Source: Streptomyces fuscichromogenes (lineage in GTDB: Bacteria; Actinomycetota; Actinomycetes; Streptomycetales; Streptomycetaceae). Taken from it: 64,000 bases of DNA. Location of the stretch: assembly GCF_014645815.1 (NCBI RefSeq), contig NZ_BMML01000009.1, positions 335,810-399,809 on the forward strand, read 5' to 3'. Shown here piece after piece: positions 1 through 8,641 of the stretch (positions are counted from its first letter, which is position 1; each line of letters begins with the position of its first letter). Both the position numbers and the translations under genes were made by a program. The notes beneath the pieces are model-generated. The model searched no databases, was not told where the DNA came from, and was given only the letters and a program-made list of their open reading frames with translations.

Positions 1-1
1 G

Positions 2-625
2 ATCGTCGGTCACTCCATGGGCGGCATGACCGTCATGGCGGCCGCCGCGCGCCCCCGCTTCCGCGCGCACGCCGCCGCCGTTCTGCTGTGCAGCACCGGC
101 AGTTCGCGGCTGGTCGCGGAGGCACGCGTACTGCCGTTGCGCGCCGGCGGCCCGCGCACCTGGCTCACGGCGCGGGTCCTGGCCTCGCGCGCCCCGCTCG
201 GGCCGGTCACGCCGGTCGCGCGGCGCATCCTCAAGTACGCGACCATGGGCCCGGGTTCCGCCCCGTACATGGTGGAGGCGTGCGCACGGATCGTGCACGC
301 CTGCCCGCGAGCCGTCCGGCACGCCTGGGCGCGCGTCCTCGCGCAGCTCGATCTCGACCAGGGCGTACGGGAGTTGGACGTACCCACCGAGATCGTCGCC
401 GGTACGGCCGACCGGCTCACGCCCCCGGTGCACGCCCGCGCCCTGGCCGCCGCGCTGCCGCACCCCCTCGGCCTCACCGAGCTGCCGGGCATGGGCCACA
501 TGACTCCGGTCGAGGCGCCGGAGCTGGTCAACGGAAAGATCCGGGAACTGGTCGCCGCGTACGTGACCGGTACCCCTGAAGCAGCCGGAGCCGACGGGCC
601 CGAGCGGATCAAGGAGGGCTCATGA
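2..625 (+). CDS. alpha/beta hydrolase, C-terminal part (open at left edge)
   Basis: Serine hydrolase of the alpha/beta fold, cut by the window edge. The frame opens directly on the nucleophile elbow I-V-G-H-S-M-G-G (bases 2-25), so the oxyanion half lies upstream. The acid (AGTADRLTPP) and the catalytic His (GMGHMTP) are both visible downstream, so the triad looks complete. The last bases overlap the following dehydrogenase by 4 bp (ATGA), which implies translational coupling. The substrate cannot be read from the sequence. The family includes esterases and C-C hydrolases, and pairing with a short-chain dehydrogenase suggests a small catabolic or detoxifying operon (inference). Confidence 0.85.
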   Translation: MVGHSMGGMTVMAAAARPRFRAHAAAVLLCSTGSSRLVAEARVLPLRAGGPRTWLTARVLASRAPLGPVTPVARRILKYATMGPGSAPYMVEACARIVHACPRAVRHAWARVLAQLDLDQGVRELDVPTEIVAGTADRLTPPVHARALAAALPHPLGLTELPGMGHMTPVEAPELVNGKIRELVAAYVTGTPEAAGADGPERIKEGS

Positions 626-1506
626 GCAGGGTCGGTCTCGAAGGACAGGTCGCCGTCGTCACCGGGGCGGCGCGCGGGGTCGGCGAGTTGCTCGCCCGCA
701 AGCTCTCCGCGCGCGGTGCGAAGGTCGCGCTGGTCGGGCTGGAGGAGGAGGCTCTCAAGGAGGTCTCCGGGCGGCTGCACACCGACAGCGCGCACTGGTA
801 CGCGGACGTCACCGACCACGAGGCGATGAGCCGGGTCGCGCGGGAGGTCAAGGAGCGGTTCGGGAAGGCCGACATCGTGGTGGCCAACGCCGGGGTCGCC
901 AACGGCGGTCCGTTCGCCGAGTCGGACCCGGACGCCTGGCGGCGGGTGATCGAGGTCAACCTGATCGGCTCGGCGGTGACGGCGCGCGCGTTCCTGCCGG
1001 TCCTCACGGAGAGCCGCGGCTACCTGCTGCAGGTCGCGTCGCTGGCCGCGATCACCCCGGCGCCGATGATGACGGCGTACTGCGCGTCCAAGGCGGGCGT
1101 GGAGGCGTACGCGCACAGCCTGCGCGCCGAGGTCGGCCACCAGGGGGTGCGGGTCGGGGTCGCGTACCTGTCCTGGACGGACACCGACATGGTGCGCGGC
1201 GCCGACCGGGACGAGGTGATGCGGGAGTTGCGGCAGCGGCTGCCGTGGCCGGCGAACAAGACGTACCCGCTGGGGCCGGCCGTGGACCGGATCGTGGCCG
1301 GCATCGAGCGGCGCTCGGCGCATGTGTACGGGCAGTCGTGGCTGCGCGGGATGCAGGGCGTGCGCGGGTATCTGCCGGCGATCGTCGGAGCGGTCGGGCA
1401 GCGGGAGATGAAGCGGTTCGCCCCCCGGTTGCAGGGCATCCGTACCGGACTCGTCGGTGCAGGTGGGGAGGCCGACGAGGAGGCGCGCGCTACGCACGGT
1501 CATTGA
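622..1506 (+). CDS. SDR family NAD(P)-dependent oxidoreductase
   Basis: Classical short-chain dehydrogenase/reductase of 294 aa. The Rossmann motif TGAARGVGE lies near residue 14, NAGVANGG marks the adenine-pocket loop, a Ser sits in the QVAS strand, and the catalytic Y-C-A-S-K follows. The C-terminal extension of about 60 residues (WLRGMQGVRGYLPAIVG...) is longer than in minimal SDRs and resembles the SDRs that accompany alpha/beta hydrolases. The ATG overlaps the hydrolase stop, with AAGGAGG about 6 bases upstream. The substrate is unknown. Confidence 0.9.
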   Translation: MSRVGLEGQVAVVTGAARGVGELLARKLSARGAKVALVGLEEEALKEVSGRLHTDSAHWYADVTDHEAMSRVAREVKERFGKADIVVANAGVANGGPFAESDPDAWRRVIEVNLIGSAVTARAFLPVLTESRGYLLQVASLAAITPAPMMTAYCASKAGVEAYAHSLRAEVGHQGVRVGVAYLSWTDTDMVRGADRDEVMRELRQRLPWPANKTYPLGPAVDRIVAGIERRSAHVYGQSWLRGMQGVRGYLPAIVGAVGQREMKRFAPRLQGIRTGLVGAGGEADEEARATHGH

Positions 1507-1594
1507 TCGAAATGCGAGCGTAGTCGGCCCGTGTGAGTCTGGTCGAGGCCCCACCGAGGGCCGATCCCCTCACCCTCCACAGGAGTGAACCCAC

Positions 1595-1882
1595 ATGGGT
1601 ATGAAGGACAAGGCCGGCAAGATGCAGGAGCAGGGCAAGCAGAAGATGCGCGAAGGCCAGCAGCAAGCGCAGCAGACGCAGCAGCGGGGCCAGCAGGCGC
1701 AGCGCCAGGGTCAGGGCCAGGGCCAGGGCCAGAACCAGGGCCAGGGTCAGGGCCAGCAGGGTCACCAGCGGGGCCAGCAGGCGCCGGAGCGTGGCCGGCC
1801 GACGTCTGAGCGCGGTCGCCAGCACCTGGACGACGCCGAGCAGGAGATGCAGGACCGGTTCGACCAGGACTACGACGCGTAG
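1595..1882 (+). CDS. small Gln/Gly/Arg-rich hydrophilic protein
   Basis: A 95-residue protein with no recognised enzymatic domain. After a charged MGMKDKAGKMQEQGKQK start, residues 20-60 are an almost pure run of Gln with Gly (QGQ units), followed by an acidic helix (HLDDAEQEMQDRF). The DNA has matching short repeats (cagggccagggtcag type) that could change length by slippage. AGGAG at 1581-1585 supports the ATG at 1595. The composition suggests an intrinsically disordered, soluble protein with no signal peptide. The gene stands alone and ends at a strong hairpin. Confidence 0.75.
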   Translation: MGMKDKAGKMQEQGKQKMREGQQQAQQTQQRGQQAQRQGQGQGQGQNQGQGQGQQGHQRGQQAPERGRPTSERGRQHLDDAEQEMQDRFDQDYDA

Positions 1883-1910
1883 TCGTTGCACTCGGCTCGG
1901 CCGAAACGGC

Positions 1911-1942
1911 GTGGGGCGCCCTCCTTTTGGAGGGTGCCCCAC
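1911..1942. terminator. bidirectional hairpin terminator
   Basis: 14-bp stem (1911-1924 with 1929-1942, one G-U pair in one orientation) closed by a TTTT loop. It lies between the convergent Gln-rich protein gene and the tricorn protease gene, so it probably serves both strands. Confidence 0.8.
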
Positions 1943-1991
1943 GTCGGGTTCCGGGGTGGTGGCGGTCGGGGGACGGGTGCGGGGCGAGTGT

Positions 1992-2030
1992 GGGCTGGTC
2001 GCGCAGTTCCCCGCGCCCCTGACGGGGCGC
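1992..2030 (-). repeat. dispersed intergenic repeat, family 1, copy A
   Basis: About 39 bp, read on the minus strand: a GCGCCCC/GGGGCGC hairpin followed by the conserved tail GGGAACTGCGCGACCAGCC. It sits directly after the tricorn protease stop. Near-identical copies lie at 41870-41908 and 55139-55176. Confidence 0.8.
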
Positions 2031-5000
2031 TCATGCCGACCTCGGGGGCAGTTTCGGGCGGGAGCGGTTCGGGACTTCGCTGTGGTCCGGGGGGATCGCC
2101 GCCGGGTGGTCGGTCAGGAGGTCCAGGGCGAGTTGGATGGCGTCGTCCATCTCGACGTGGCGGCCCTCCGCCCAGTCCAGGGGGGTGCGCAGGACCTCCA
2201 CGTCGGGGGCGACGCCGTGGTTCTCGACGGACCAGCCGTGGTCCTCGAACCAGGCCGCGTTCATCGGCACCGTGATCACCGTGCCGTCGCCCAGGCGGTG
2301 CCGGCCGGTCATGCCGACCACGCCGCCCCAGGTGCGCTGGCCGACGACCGGGCCGAGCCTCAGCAGCCTGATCGCGGCCGTGATCATGTCGCCGTCGGAG
2401 GAGGTGGCCTCGTCGGCGAGCGCGACGATCGGGCCGCGCGGGGCGTTGGAGGCGTACGACACCGGCTGGGCGTCCCGCGTCAGGTCCCAGCCGAGGATGG
2501 TCCGGGTGAGCTTCTCCACGACGAGTTCGCTGATGTGGCCGCCGGCGTTGCCGCGTACGTCCACGATGAGCGCCGGCCGCGAGACCTCCATGCGCAGGTC
2601 GCGGTTGAACTGGGCCCAGCCCGAGCCGCCCATGTCCGGGATGTGCAGGTAGCCGCACTTGCCGCCGCTCATCTCCCGTACCACCTCACGGCGTTTGGCC
2701 ACCCAGTCCTGGTAGCGCAGCGGCCGCTCGTCGATCAGCGGGAGGACGGCGAACCGGCGCGGCGGCCCCGACTCGCCCTCGCCCGGGGCGAACGTCAGCT
2801 CCACCGTGGTGGCCCCGGCTCCCGCGAGCAGCGGGAACGGCCCGGTCACCGGGTCGACCGGCCTGCCGTCCACGTGGGTGAGGACGGCGCCCTCCCGGAT
2901 ACCGGTGCCCGCCAGCGGGGAACGCGCCCTGGAGTCGGAGGAGTCGCCGGGCAGGATCCGCCCCACCGCCCAGCCGCCGTCCCGGCGTACGAAGTTGGCG
3001 CCGAGCAGGCCCTGGAAGCGCTGGTAGTGCGGTGGGCCCTCGTTGCGGCGGGCCGGGGTGACGTAGGCGTGCGAGGTGCCGAGTTCGCCGAGCACCTCGC
3101 GCAGCAGGTCGGCGAAGTCGTCGGGGGAGGCGACCCGTTCGACCAGCGGACGGTACTGGTCGAGGACGCCGTCCCAGTCGATGCCGCACATCCCGGGATC
3201 CCAGAAGTAGTCCCGGATGAGGCGGCCGGCCTCGCCGTACGACTGCCGCCACTCGGCGGGCGGGTCGACCTCGTGCAGGATGCGGCGCAGGTCGATCCAG
3301 ACGGTCGTGTCGCCGTCGCCGGACTCGGTCGAGGGAACGGCCCGCAGCTCGCCCTCGTCGACCACGACCAGCCGGCTGCCGTCGCCGCTGACCGTGAACC
3401 AGTCGAGGTGGTCCACGAGTTCGGCCTTCTTCGCCTTGCTGATGTTGAAGTACTCCAGGGTCGGCCGTCCGCTGGTGTCGGCCGGGTTGACGAAGGTCTC
3501 GCCCAGCGCGCCCGAGATCGGCCAGCGCAGCCAGACCAGACCGCCGCCCGCGACCGGGTACATCGCCGAGTACTTGGAGGCGGTGACCGGGAACGGGGTC
3601 ACCCGGCTCTCCAGTCCCTCCACCTCGACCGTCACCGCGCCGCCCTCGCCGGGCTCCTCGTCCTCGACGGGGTCCAGGCCGCCCGCGGCCGGGCGTCCGT
3701 CCGGGTTGAGGGCGAAGGGGGAGGGGGTCGCCGAGGAGAGCGGTACCAGGTAGGGGCGGCAGCCGAGCGGGAACGACAGGTCGCCGGTGTGGACGTCGTA
3801 CACCGGGTCGAAACCGCGCCAGGAGAGGAACGCGAGGTAGCGGCCGTCGCGGGTGAAGACCGGGTTCTCGTCCTCGAAGCGGCCGTTGGTGACGTCGATG
3901 ACGAGCCGGTCGCTGATGCGGGCCATCTTGATCTGCCGCAGCGAACGCCCGATGCCTGGATGCGACCAGGTCAACCATGATCCGTCCGGGGAGAAGGCCA
4001 GATCCCGGACCGGCCCGTTGATCGACTGGATCAACTCGGTGACCACGTCGCCGGAACCCGGGCCGTCAACAGAGTCAACGCTGTCGACCTCGTCAACCTC
4101 GTCAACCTCGTCAATGCCGTCAATGTTGTCAATGTCGTCAACCTTGTCAATGCCGTCGAGGGAATCAACAGGATCAACGGAGGAACCCTCGACGGCGTCG
4201 ATCTCCTCGGTCGCGTCGATGAGGAGCAGCCGCCCGTCGTGCGCCGCCACGGCCAGCCGTTCGCCCAGTGGGTCCGCGACCAGTTCGAGTACCCGGCCCA
4301 GCTTGCCGCAGGCCAGCCGGCGCGGCGGGCGGGCGCCGCTGGCCCGGGGCAGGTGGGCGATCTCGACCGCGTCCTCGCCCCCGGCGTCGGTGACGTACGC
4401 GATCTGCCCGGTCGAGCCCAGCATCTCCGGGAGCCGGACCCGTACCCCCGGTGTGTCGGCGATGGCGCGGGCCGGGCCGTCGCGGTGGGTGAGCCAGTAC
4501 AGGCTGCCGCGCACCACGACGGCGCCGGCCCGGCCCGTCTCGTCGACCGAGACGCCGTCGACGTGCTGGGCGGCCGGTACCTGGTAGGGGCGGCGCCCCG
4601 CCCGCGGGCCGGACAGGCGTACGTCGAGCCTGCGCGGGGTCGCGCCGGGACCGAGGTCGTCGACGAGCCACAGGTCGCCCGCGCACTGGTAGACGACCCT
4701 GGTGCCGTCGGCGGCGGCGTGCCGGGCGTAGAAGGCGTCGTGGTCGGTGTGCCGGCGCAGGTCGGAGCCGTCGTAGGCGCAGGAGTAGAGGTTGCCGACG
4801 CCCTCGTGGTCGGAGAGGAAGGCGATCCGGCCGCCGACGAACATGGGGGAGCACAGATGGCCGCCGATGCCTTCCAGCAGCCGCTGCCCGTGCAGCCACA
4901 GCCGGCCCATGGCGCCGCCCCGGTAGCGCTTCCAGCCGGCCGGTTCGTGCGGTGGGGTGCCGGTGAGCAGCAGGGTCTTCCGTTCGTCCGCGATGTCGGC

Positions 5001-5414
5001 GACCTGGATGTCGGCGACCGGCCCCCAGGGCAGCTTGCGGCCCGGGTCGCCGTCGGGGGAGACCTTGTAGGCCCAGCTGAAGTAGGAGAAGGGCTGCCCG
5101 TGCGAGGCGACCGCCAGGATGTCCCCCTCGGGAGTCCAGCCGCACACCCGGGTGTCGGCGCTGCCCCAGTACGTCAGCTGCCGGCCGGGGCCGCCGTCGA
5201 CGTCGGCCAGGTGGATCTCGGGCACCAGGCTGCGCCAGCTCGTGTAGGCGATCCGGCGGCCGTCCGGCGAGAAGCGCGGGTGGCCGACCTTGGTGCGGTC
5301 GACGGTGAGCCGCCAGGCGCGGCCCGGGGAGCCGAGCGAGGTCAGCCAGAGGTCGTCCTCGGCCACGAAGCACAGCATGTCGCCGCTGAGGTGGGGCAGG
5401 CGCAGATAGCTCAC
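2031..5414 (-). CDS. tricorn protease homologue, S41 family
   Basis: Giant cytoplasmic peptidase that trims peptides released by the proteasome (family knowledge). From GTG 5414 it has 1,127 aa. The N-terminal half is two WD40/beta-propeller-like regions (SPDGRRIAYTS, SPDGSWLTWS, TRDGRYLAFLS). Next come the C1 helical domain (SYGEAGRLIRDYFWDPGMCGIDWDG), a PDZ domain (GIREGAVLTHVDGRPVD) and the S41 core with RGNAGGHISELVVEKL and the nucleophile loop ATSSDGDMI. VSYLRLPHLSGD at GTG 5414 matches where the family begins. A longer in-frame ATG at 5597 would run across the divergent TetR start, so I reject it, although GGGGAG lies unusually close to the GTG. An acidic V/I-D repeat is inserted near the middle. 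Confidence 0.9.
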   Translation of the reverse strand: MSYLRLPHLSGDMLCFVAEDDLWLTSLGSPGRAWRLTVDRTKVGHPRFSPDGRRIAYTSWRSLVPEIHLADVDGGPGRQLTYWGSADTRVCGWTPEGDILAVASHGQPFSYFSWAYKVSPDGDPGRKLPWGPVADIQVADIADERKTLLLTGTPPHEPAGWKRYRGGAMGRLWLHGQRLLEGIGGHLCSPMFVGGRIAFLSDHEGVGNLYSCAYDGSDLRRHTDHDAFYARHAAADGTRVVYQCAGDLWLVDDLGPGATPRRLDVRLSGPRAGRRPYQVPAAQHVDGVSVDETGRAGAVVVRGSLYWLTHRDGPARAIADTPGVRVRLPEMLGSTGQIAYVTDAGGEDAVEIAHLPRASGARPPRRLACGKLGRVLELVADPLGERLAVAAHDGRLLLIDATEEIDAVEGSSVDPVDSLDGIDKVDDIDNIDGIDEVDEVDEVDSVDSVDGPGSGDVVTELIQSINGPVRDLAFSPDGSWLTWSHPGIGRSLRQIKMARISDRLVIDVTNGRFEDENPVFTRDGRYLAFLSWRGFDPVYDVHTGDLSFPLGCRPYLVPLSSATPSPFALNPDGRPAAGGLDPVEDEEPGEGGAVTVEVEGLESRVTPFPVTASKYSAMYPVAGGGLVWLRWPISGALGETFVNPADTSGRPTLEYFNISKAKKAELVDHLDWFTVSGDGSRLVVVDEGELRAVPSTESGDGDTTVWIDLRRILHEVDPPAEWRQSYGEAGRLIRDYFWDPGMCGIDWDGVLDQYRPLVERVASPDDFADLLREVLGELGTSHAYVTPARRNEGPPHYQRFQGLLGANFVRRDGGWAVGRILPGDSSDSRARSPLAGTGIREGAVLTHVDGRPVDPVTGPFPLLAGAGATTVELTFAPGEGESGPPRRFAVLPLIDERPLRYQDWVAKRREVVREMSGGKCGYLHIPDMGGSGWAQFNRDLRMEVSRPALIVDVRGNAGGHISELVVEKLTRTILGWDLTRDAQPVSYASNAPRGPIVALADEATSSDGDMITAAIRLLRLGPVVGQRTWGGVVGMTGRHRLGDGTVITVPMNAAWFEDHGWSVENHGVAPDVEVLRTPLDWAEGRHVEMDDAIQLALDLLTDHPAAIPPDHSEVPNRSRPKLPPRSA
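4065..4179 (-). repeat. degenerate tandem 9-bp-type repeat coding an Asp-rich insert in the tricorn protein
   Basis: Tandem gtcaacctc / gtcaatgcc units encode a run of V-D, I-D and E-V-D motifs between the two propellers. The units use GTT-GAC and ATT-GAC codons, which are rare elsewhere in this G+C-rich gene, so the tract looks like a recent local expansion. A polyacidic linker is the simplest reading. Confidence 0.7.
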
Positions 5415-5495
5415 CTCCCCATGCTTTTCCGGGGGCGGGGGGCCAGCAACTCGTGGGAGGACATGGATCGCGCGAGCACGTGAGAGAGCACACGT

Positions 5496-5553
5496 ACGAA
5501 ACGGTTTCGTTTCTGTAGATCGCGGGGTATCTTCGAGACGTACACACGAAGAT
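5496..5553. promoter_or_regulatory. TetR operator region between the tricorn and TetR genes
   Basis: A perfect palindrome ACGAAAC-G-GTTTCGT (5496-5510) and a second inverted repeat ATCTTCG-N11-CGAAGAT (5529-5553) lie in the 167-bp divergent promoter region, 30-90 bases before the TetR start. A 15-bp palindrome immediately upstream of a TetR gene is the usual autoregulatory operator. Binding is inferred. Confidence 0.65.
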
Positions 5554-5581
5554 GCCGATGGAGCAGTGAAGGGTGAGTGGC

Positions 5582-6184
5582 ATGACTGAGGTCGCAACGG
5601 CGCGTCGCAGTCGGATCACGCCCGAGCGTGAGGCCGAGCTCTACGAGGCCGTGCTCGACCTGCTCCGCGAGGTCGGCTACGACGCCCTCACCATGGACGC
5701 CGTCGCCGCCCGCACCAAGTCCAGCAAGGCCACCCTCTACCGCCAGTGGGGCGGGAAGGCCGAGCTGGTGGCCAAGGCGGTGCGGTACCAGAAGCCGGGT
5801 GCCGCGATCGACGAGACCGACACCGGCTCGCTCCGCGGTGACCTGCACGCCCTCACCATGCGCTCGGACGACTGCGAGATGGAGCAGAGTTCCGCGCTGA
5901 TGCGGGGCCTCGCCATGGCGATCCACGGCAACCCGGACCTCCTGCGGGCGTTCAAGGAGCACCTGATCGAGCCCGAGATGGCAGGGTTCCGCCAGGTACT
6001 GCAACGGGCGATCGACCGGGGCGAGGTCCGTGCCGACAACCCGGCGATCGACTTCGTGATGCACATGATGATCGGTGGATTCGCCGCCCGCTCGTTGATC
6101 GACGAGCAGCCGCCCACCCAGACCTTCCTGCTGTCGTACATCGACGCCGTGGTGCTCCCCGCCCTCTGCGCACCGGCCTCCTGA
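5582..6184 (+). CDS. TetR/AcrR family transcriptional regulator
   Basis: Repressor of 200 aa. The N-terminal helix-turn-helix (YDALTMDAVAARTKSSKATLYRQWGGK, residues about 30-57) is typical, with Y-R-Q-W in place of the usual Y-x-H-F/W at the recognition-helix exit. The rest is an all-helical ligand-binding domain of the TetR_C type. ATG 5582 is preferred over GTG 5573 because GAAGGG stands 8 bases before it. The MMPL exporter starts 125 bp downstream on the same strand, the classical arrangement of a drug-responsive repressor with its pump. Confidence 0.92.
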   Translation: MTEVATARRSRITPEREAELYEAVLDLLREVGYDALTMDAVAARTKSSKATLYRQWGGKAELVAKAVRYQKPGAAIDETDTGSLRGDLHALTMRSDDCEMEQSSALMRGLAMAIHGNPDLLRAFKEHLIEPEMAGFRQVLQRAIDRGEVRADNPAIDFVMHMMIGGFAARSLIDEQPPTQTFLLSYIDAVVLPALCAPAS

Positions 6185-6308
6185 CACCTCCCCGCAGCCT
6201 GCCCACCTGACGTCTCCGCTCACGTCGTCGGGCCGATCACGCCTGCTCCCCACCGGGCCGATCACCCCTGCCCCGAAAACCCCACGACCTGACCTGGAGT
6301 ACGCCCTC

Positions 6309-8519
6309 GTGGCCACGTTCCTCTACAAACTGGGCCGGTTCGCCTTTCGGCGGCGGCACTTCGTCGCCCTCATATGGGTGGCGCTGCTGACGCTGGCCGG
6401 CGTCGGCGCGGCCAACGCACCCGCCGCCGGAAGCACCTCCTTCTCCATCCCCGGAACCGAGGCCCAGAAGGCCTTCGACCTGCTGGACCAGCGTTTCCCC
6501 GGCTCCAGCTCGGACGGTGCCACCGCACGCGTGGTCTTCAAGGCGCCGGCCGGCGAGAAGATGACGGACAAGCTCAACAAGGCGACCGTCGAGAAGACCG
6601 TGAAGGAACTGGCCGACGGTTCCGAGGTCGTCTCCGTCGCCGATCCCTACCAGGCGAACACCGTCAACAAGGGCGGGACCGTCGCCTACGCCTCGGTGCG
6701 GTACGAGGTCTCCGGCACCGAGCTGAAGGACTCCTCCCGTACCGCCCTGGAGGACGCCGCCCAGCAGGCGCGCGACGCCGGGCTGACCGTCGAGGTCGGC
6801 GGCGACGCGCTCCAGACCGGGGCCGACGCGGGAGGCGCCGGTGAGGCCATCGGCCTCGCCATCGCCGCCGTCGTCCTCGTCATCACCCTGGGCTCACTGG
6901 TCGCGGCCGGACTGCCGCTGCTGACGGCGGTCATCGGCGTCGGTATCGGTGTCTCCACCATCACCGTCCTCGCCAAGGCGCTCGACCTCGGTGACACCAC
7001 GTCCACGCTGGCGCTGATGATCGGTCTCGCCGTCGGCATCGACTACGCGCTGTTCATCGTCTCCCGCTACCGCGGCGAGCTCGCCGAGGGCCGCGACCGC
7101 GAGGAGGCGGTCGGCCGCGCCGCCGGCACGGCCGGCTCGGCGGTGGTCTTCGCCGGCCTCACGGTCGTGATCGCGCTGGCGGGTCTCTCGGTCGTCGGCG
7201 TGCCGATGCTGACGAAGATGGGCCTCGCCGCGGCGGGCACGGTCGTGGTCTCCGTCCTCATCGCGCTGACCATGATCCCGGCGATGCTCGGTTACGCGGG
7301 GCGGCGGGTCCGGGCCGCGGGCGAGAAGCGCCGGACGCGTGCCGGTGCCGCCCGCCAGGACAAGCCCGGCCTGGGCGCCCGCTGGGCGAGCTTCGTGGTC
7401 CGCCGCCCGGCGGCCGTGCTGCTGCTCGGCGTGGTCGGACTGGGCGCCGTCGCGCTCCCGGCCACCCAGCTGGAACTGGGCCTGCCCGACGACAGCTCGC
7501 AGCCCACGTCGACCACCCAGCGCCGGGCCTACGACCTGCTGTCGGAGGGCTTCGGCCCCGGCTTCAACGGGCCCCTGATGATCGTGGTCGACGCCAAGGA
7601 CAGCGACGCGCCCAAGGCCGCGGCCACCAAGGTGGCCCACGAGATCAAGAGCCTGAAGGACGTCGCCACGGTGACCCCGGCGGCGTTCAACAAGGCCGGC
7701 GACACCGCGACGATCACGGTCGTCCCGGACTCCAAGCCCTCCTCCGTGCAGACCGAGGACCTGGTGCACGCCATCCGCGACCAGGGCACCGACGTCAGGG
7801 CGGACACCGGCGCCCAGGTCCTCGTCACCGGCACCACCGCGATGAACATCGACTTCTCGCAGAAGCTCAACGACGCGCTGGTCCCGTACCTGGCGCTGGT
7901 GGTCGGCCTCGCCTTCCTCCTGCTGATCGCGGTCTTCCGCTCCGTCCTGGTCCCGCTGAAGGCGGCTCTCGGCTTCCTGCTCAGCGTGCTCGCCGCGCTC
8001 GGCGCCGTCGTCGCGGTCTTCCAGTGGGGCTGGCTCGGCGGCCTGCTCGGCGTCGAGCAGACCGGCCCGATCATGTCGATGATGCCGATCTTCATGGTGG
8101 GCGTGGTCTTCGGTCTCGCCATGGACTACGAGGTGTTCCTCGTGACCCGGATGCGCGAGGCGTACGTCCACGGCGAGACGCCCGGCCAGGCCGTGGTGAC
8201 CGGCTTCCGGCACAGCGCGCGGGTGGTGGCCGCCGCCGCGATCATCATGATCTCCGTCTTCGGAGGCTTCATCACCTCCAGCGAATCCATGATCAAGATG
8301 ATCGGGTTCGGCCTCGCCATCGCCGTCTTCTTCGACGCGTTCGTCGTCCGCATGGCGATCGTCCCGGCGGTGCTCGCCCTGCTCGGCAGGAGCGCCTGGT
8401 GGCTGCCGAAGTGGCTGGACCGGCTGCTGCCCAACGTCGACGTCGAGGGCGAGGGCCTGCGCACCCTGTCCGACGACGCCGGCAGGGACGACGAGGACCG
8501 GGAGCTCGTACGCGCCTGA
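6309..8519 (+). CDS. MMPL family (RND-type) transporter
   Basis: Integral membrane exporter of 736 aa with two MMPL repeats. Each has one N-terminal TM helix, an extracytoplasmic loop and a cluster of five or six TM helices (first cluster about 180-340, second about 520-705). The proton-relay segments are visible as GLAVGIDYALFIVSRYR and GVVFGLAMDYEVFLVTRMRE. The start is GTG 6309 with GGAG 11 bases upstream. Actinobacterial MMPL proteins export lipids, siderophores or antibiotics. The adjacent TetR gene points to inducible efflux, and the cargo is unknown. Confidence 0.93.
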   Translation: MATFLYKLGRFAFRRRHFVALIWVALLTLAGVGAANAPAAGSTSFSIPGTEAQKAFDLLDQRFPGSSSDGATARVVFKAPAGEKMTDKLNKATVEKTVKELADGSEVVSVADPYQANTVNKGGTVAYASVRYEVSGTELKDSSRTALEDAAQQARDAGLTVEVGGDALQTGADAGGAGEAIGLAIAAVVLVITLGSLVAAGLPLLTAVIGVGIGVSTITVLAKALDLGDTTSTLALMIGLAVGIDYALFIVSRYRGELAEGRDREEAVGRAAGTAGSAVVFAGLTVVIALAGLSVVGVPMLTKMGLAAAGTVVVSVLIALTMIPAMLGYAGRRVRAAGEKRRTRAGAARQDKPGLGARWASFVVRRPAAVLLLGVVGLGAVALPATQLELGLPDDSSQPTSTTQRRAYDLLSEGFGPGFNGPLMIVVDAKDSDAPKAAATKVAHEIKSLKDVATVTPAAFNKAGDTATITVVPDSKPSSVQTEDLVHAIRDQGTDVRADTGAQVLVTGTTAMNIDFSQKLNDALVPYLALVVGLAFLLLIAVFRSVLVPLKAALGFLLSVLAALGAVVAVFQWGWLGGLLGVEQTGPIMSMMPIFMVGVVFGLAMDYEVFLVTRMREAYVHGETPGQAVVTGFRHSARVVAAAAIIMISVFGGFITSSESMIKMIGFGLAIAVFFDAFVVRMAIVPAVLALLGRSAWWLPKWLDRLLPNVDVEGEGLRTLSDDAGRDDEDRELVRA

Positions 8520-8539
8520 CGTACGGCTCGTGACAGACC

Positions 8540-8578
8540 GCCGGTGAGGGTCCGTGGGGACGGGGCGCCCTCACCGGC
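8540..8578 (+). terminator. hairpin terminator after the MMPL gene
   Basis: Perfect 11-bp stem GCCGGTGAGGG (8540-8550) with CCCTCACCGGC (8568-8578), 20 bases after the MMPL stop. Confidence 0.8.
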
Positions 8579-8641
8579 TTCGTCGTGCGCCCCGCGCTTA
8601 ACCACTCGCCGGGCCTTCCCCCGTCCCGTTAGCGTGCCCCC

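Noticed and set aside
1791..3980. 729-codon open frame on the plus strand
   Set aside because: Antisense shadow of the tricorn protease gene; composition is Arg/Gly/Pro/Val-rich without domains, as expected for the opposite strand of G+C-rich coding DNA.
2031..5597. upstream ATG start of the tricorn protease at 5597
   Set aside because: It would overlap the divergent TetR start and its operator, and the extra 61 residues show no family similarity.
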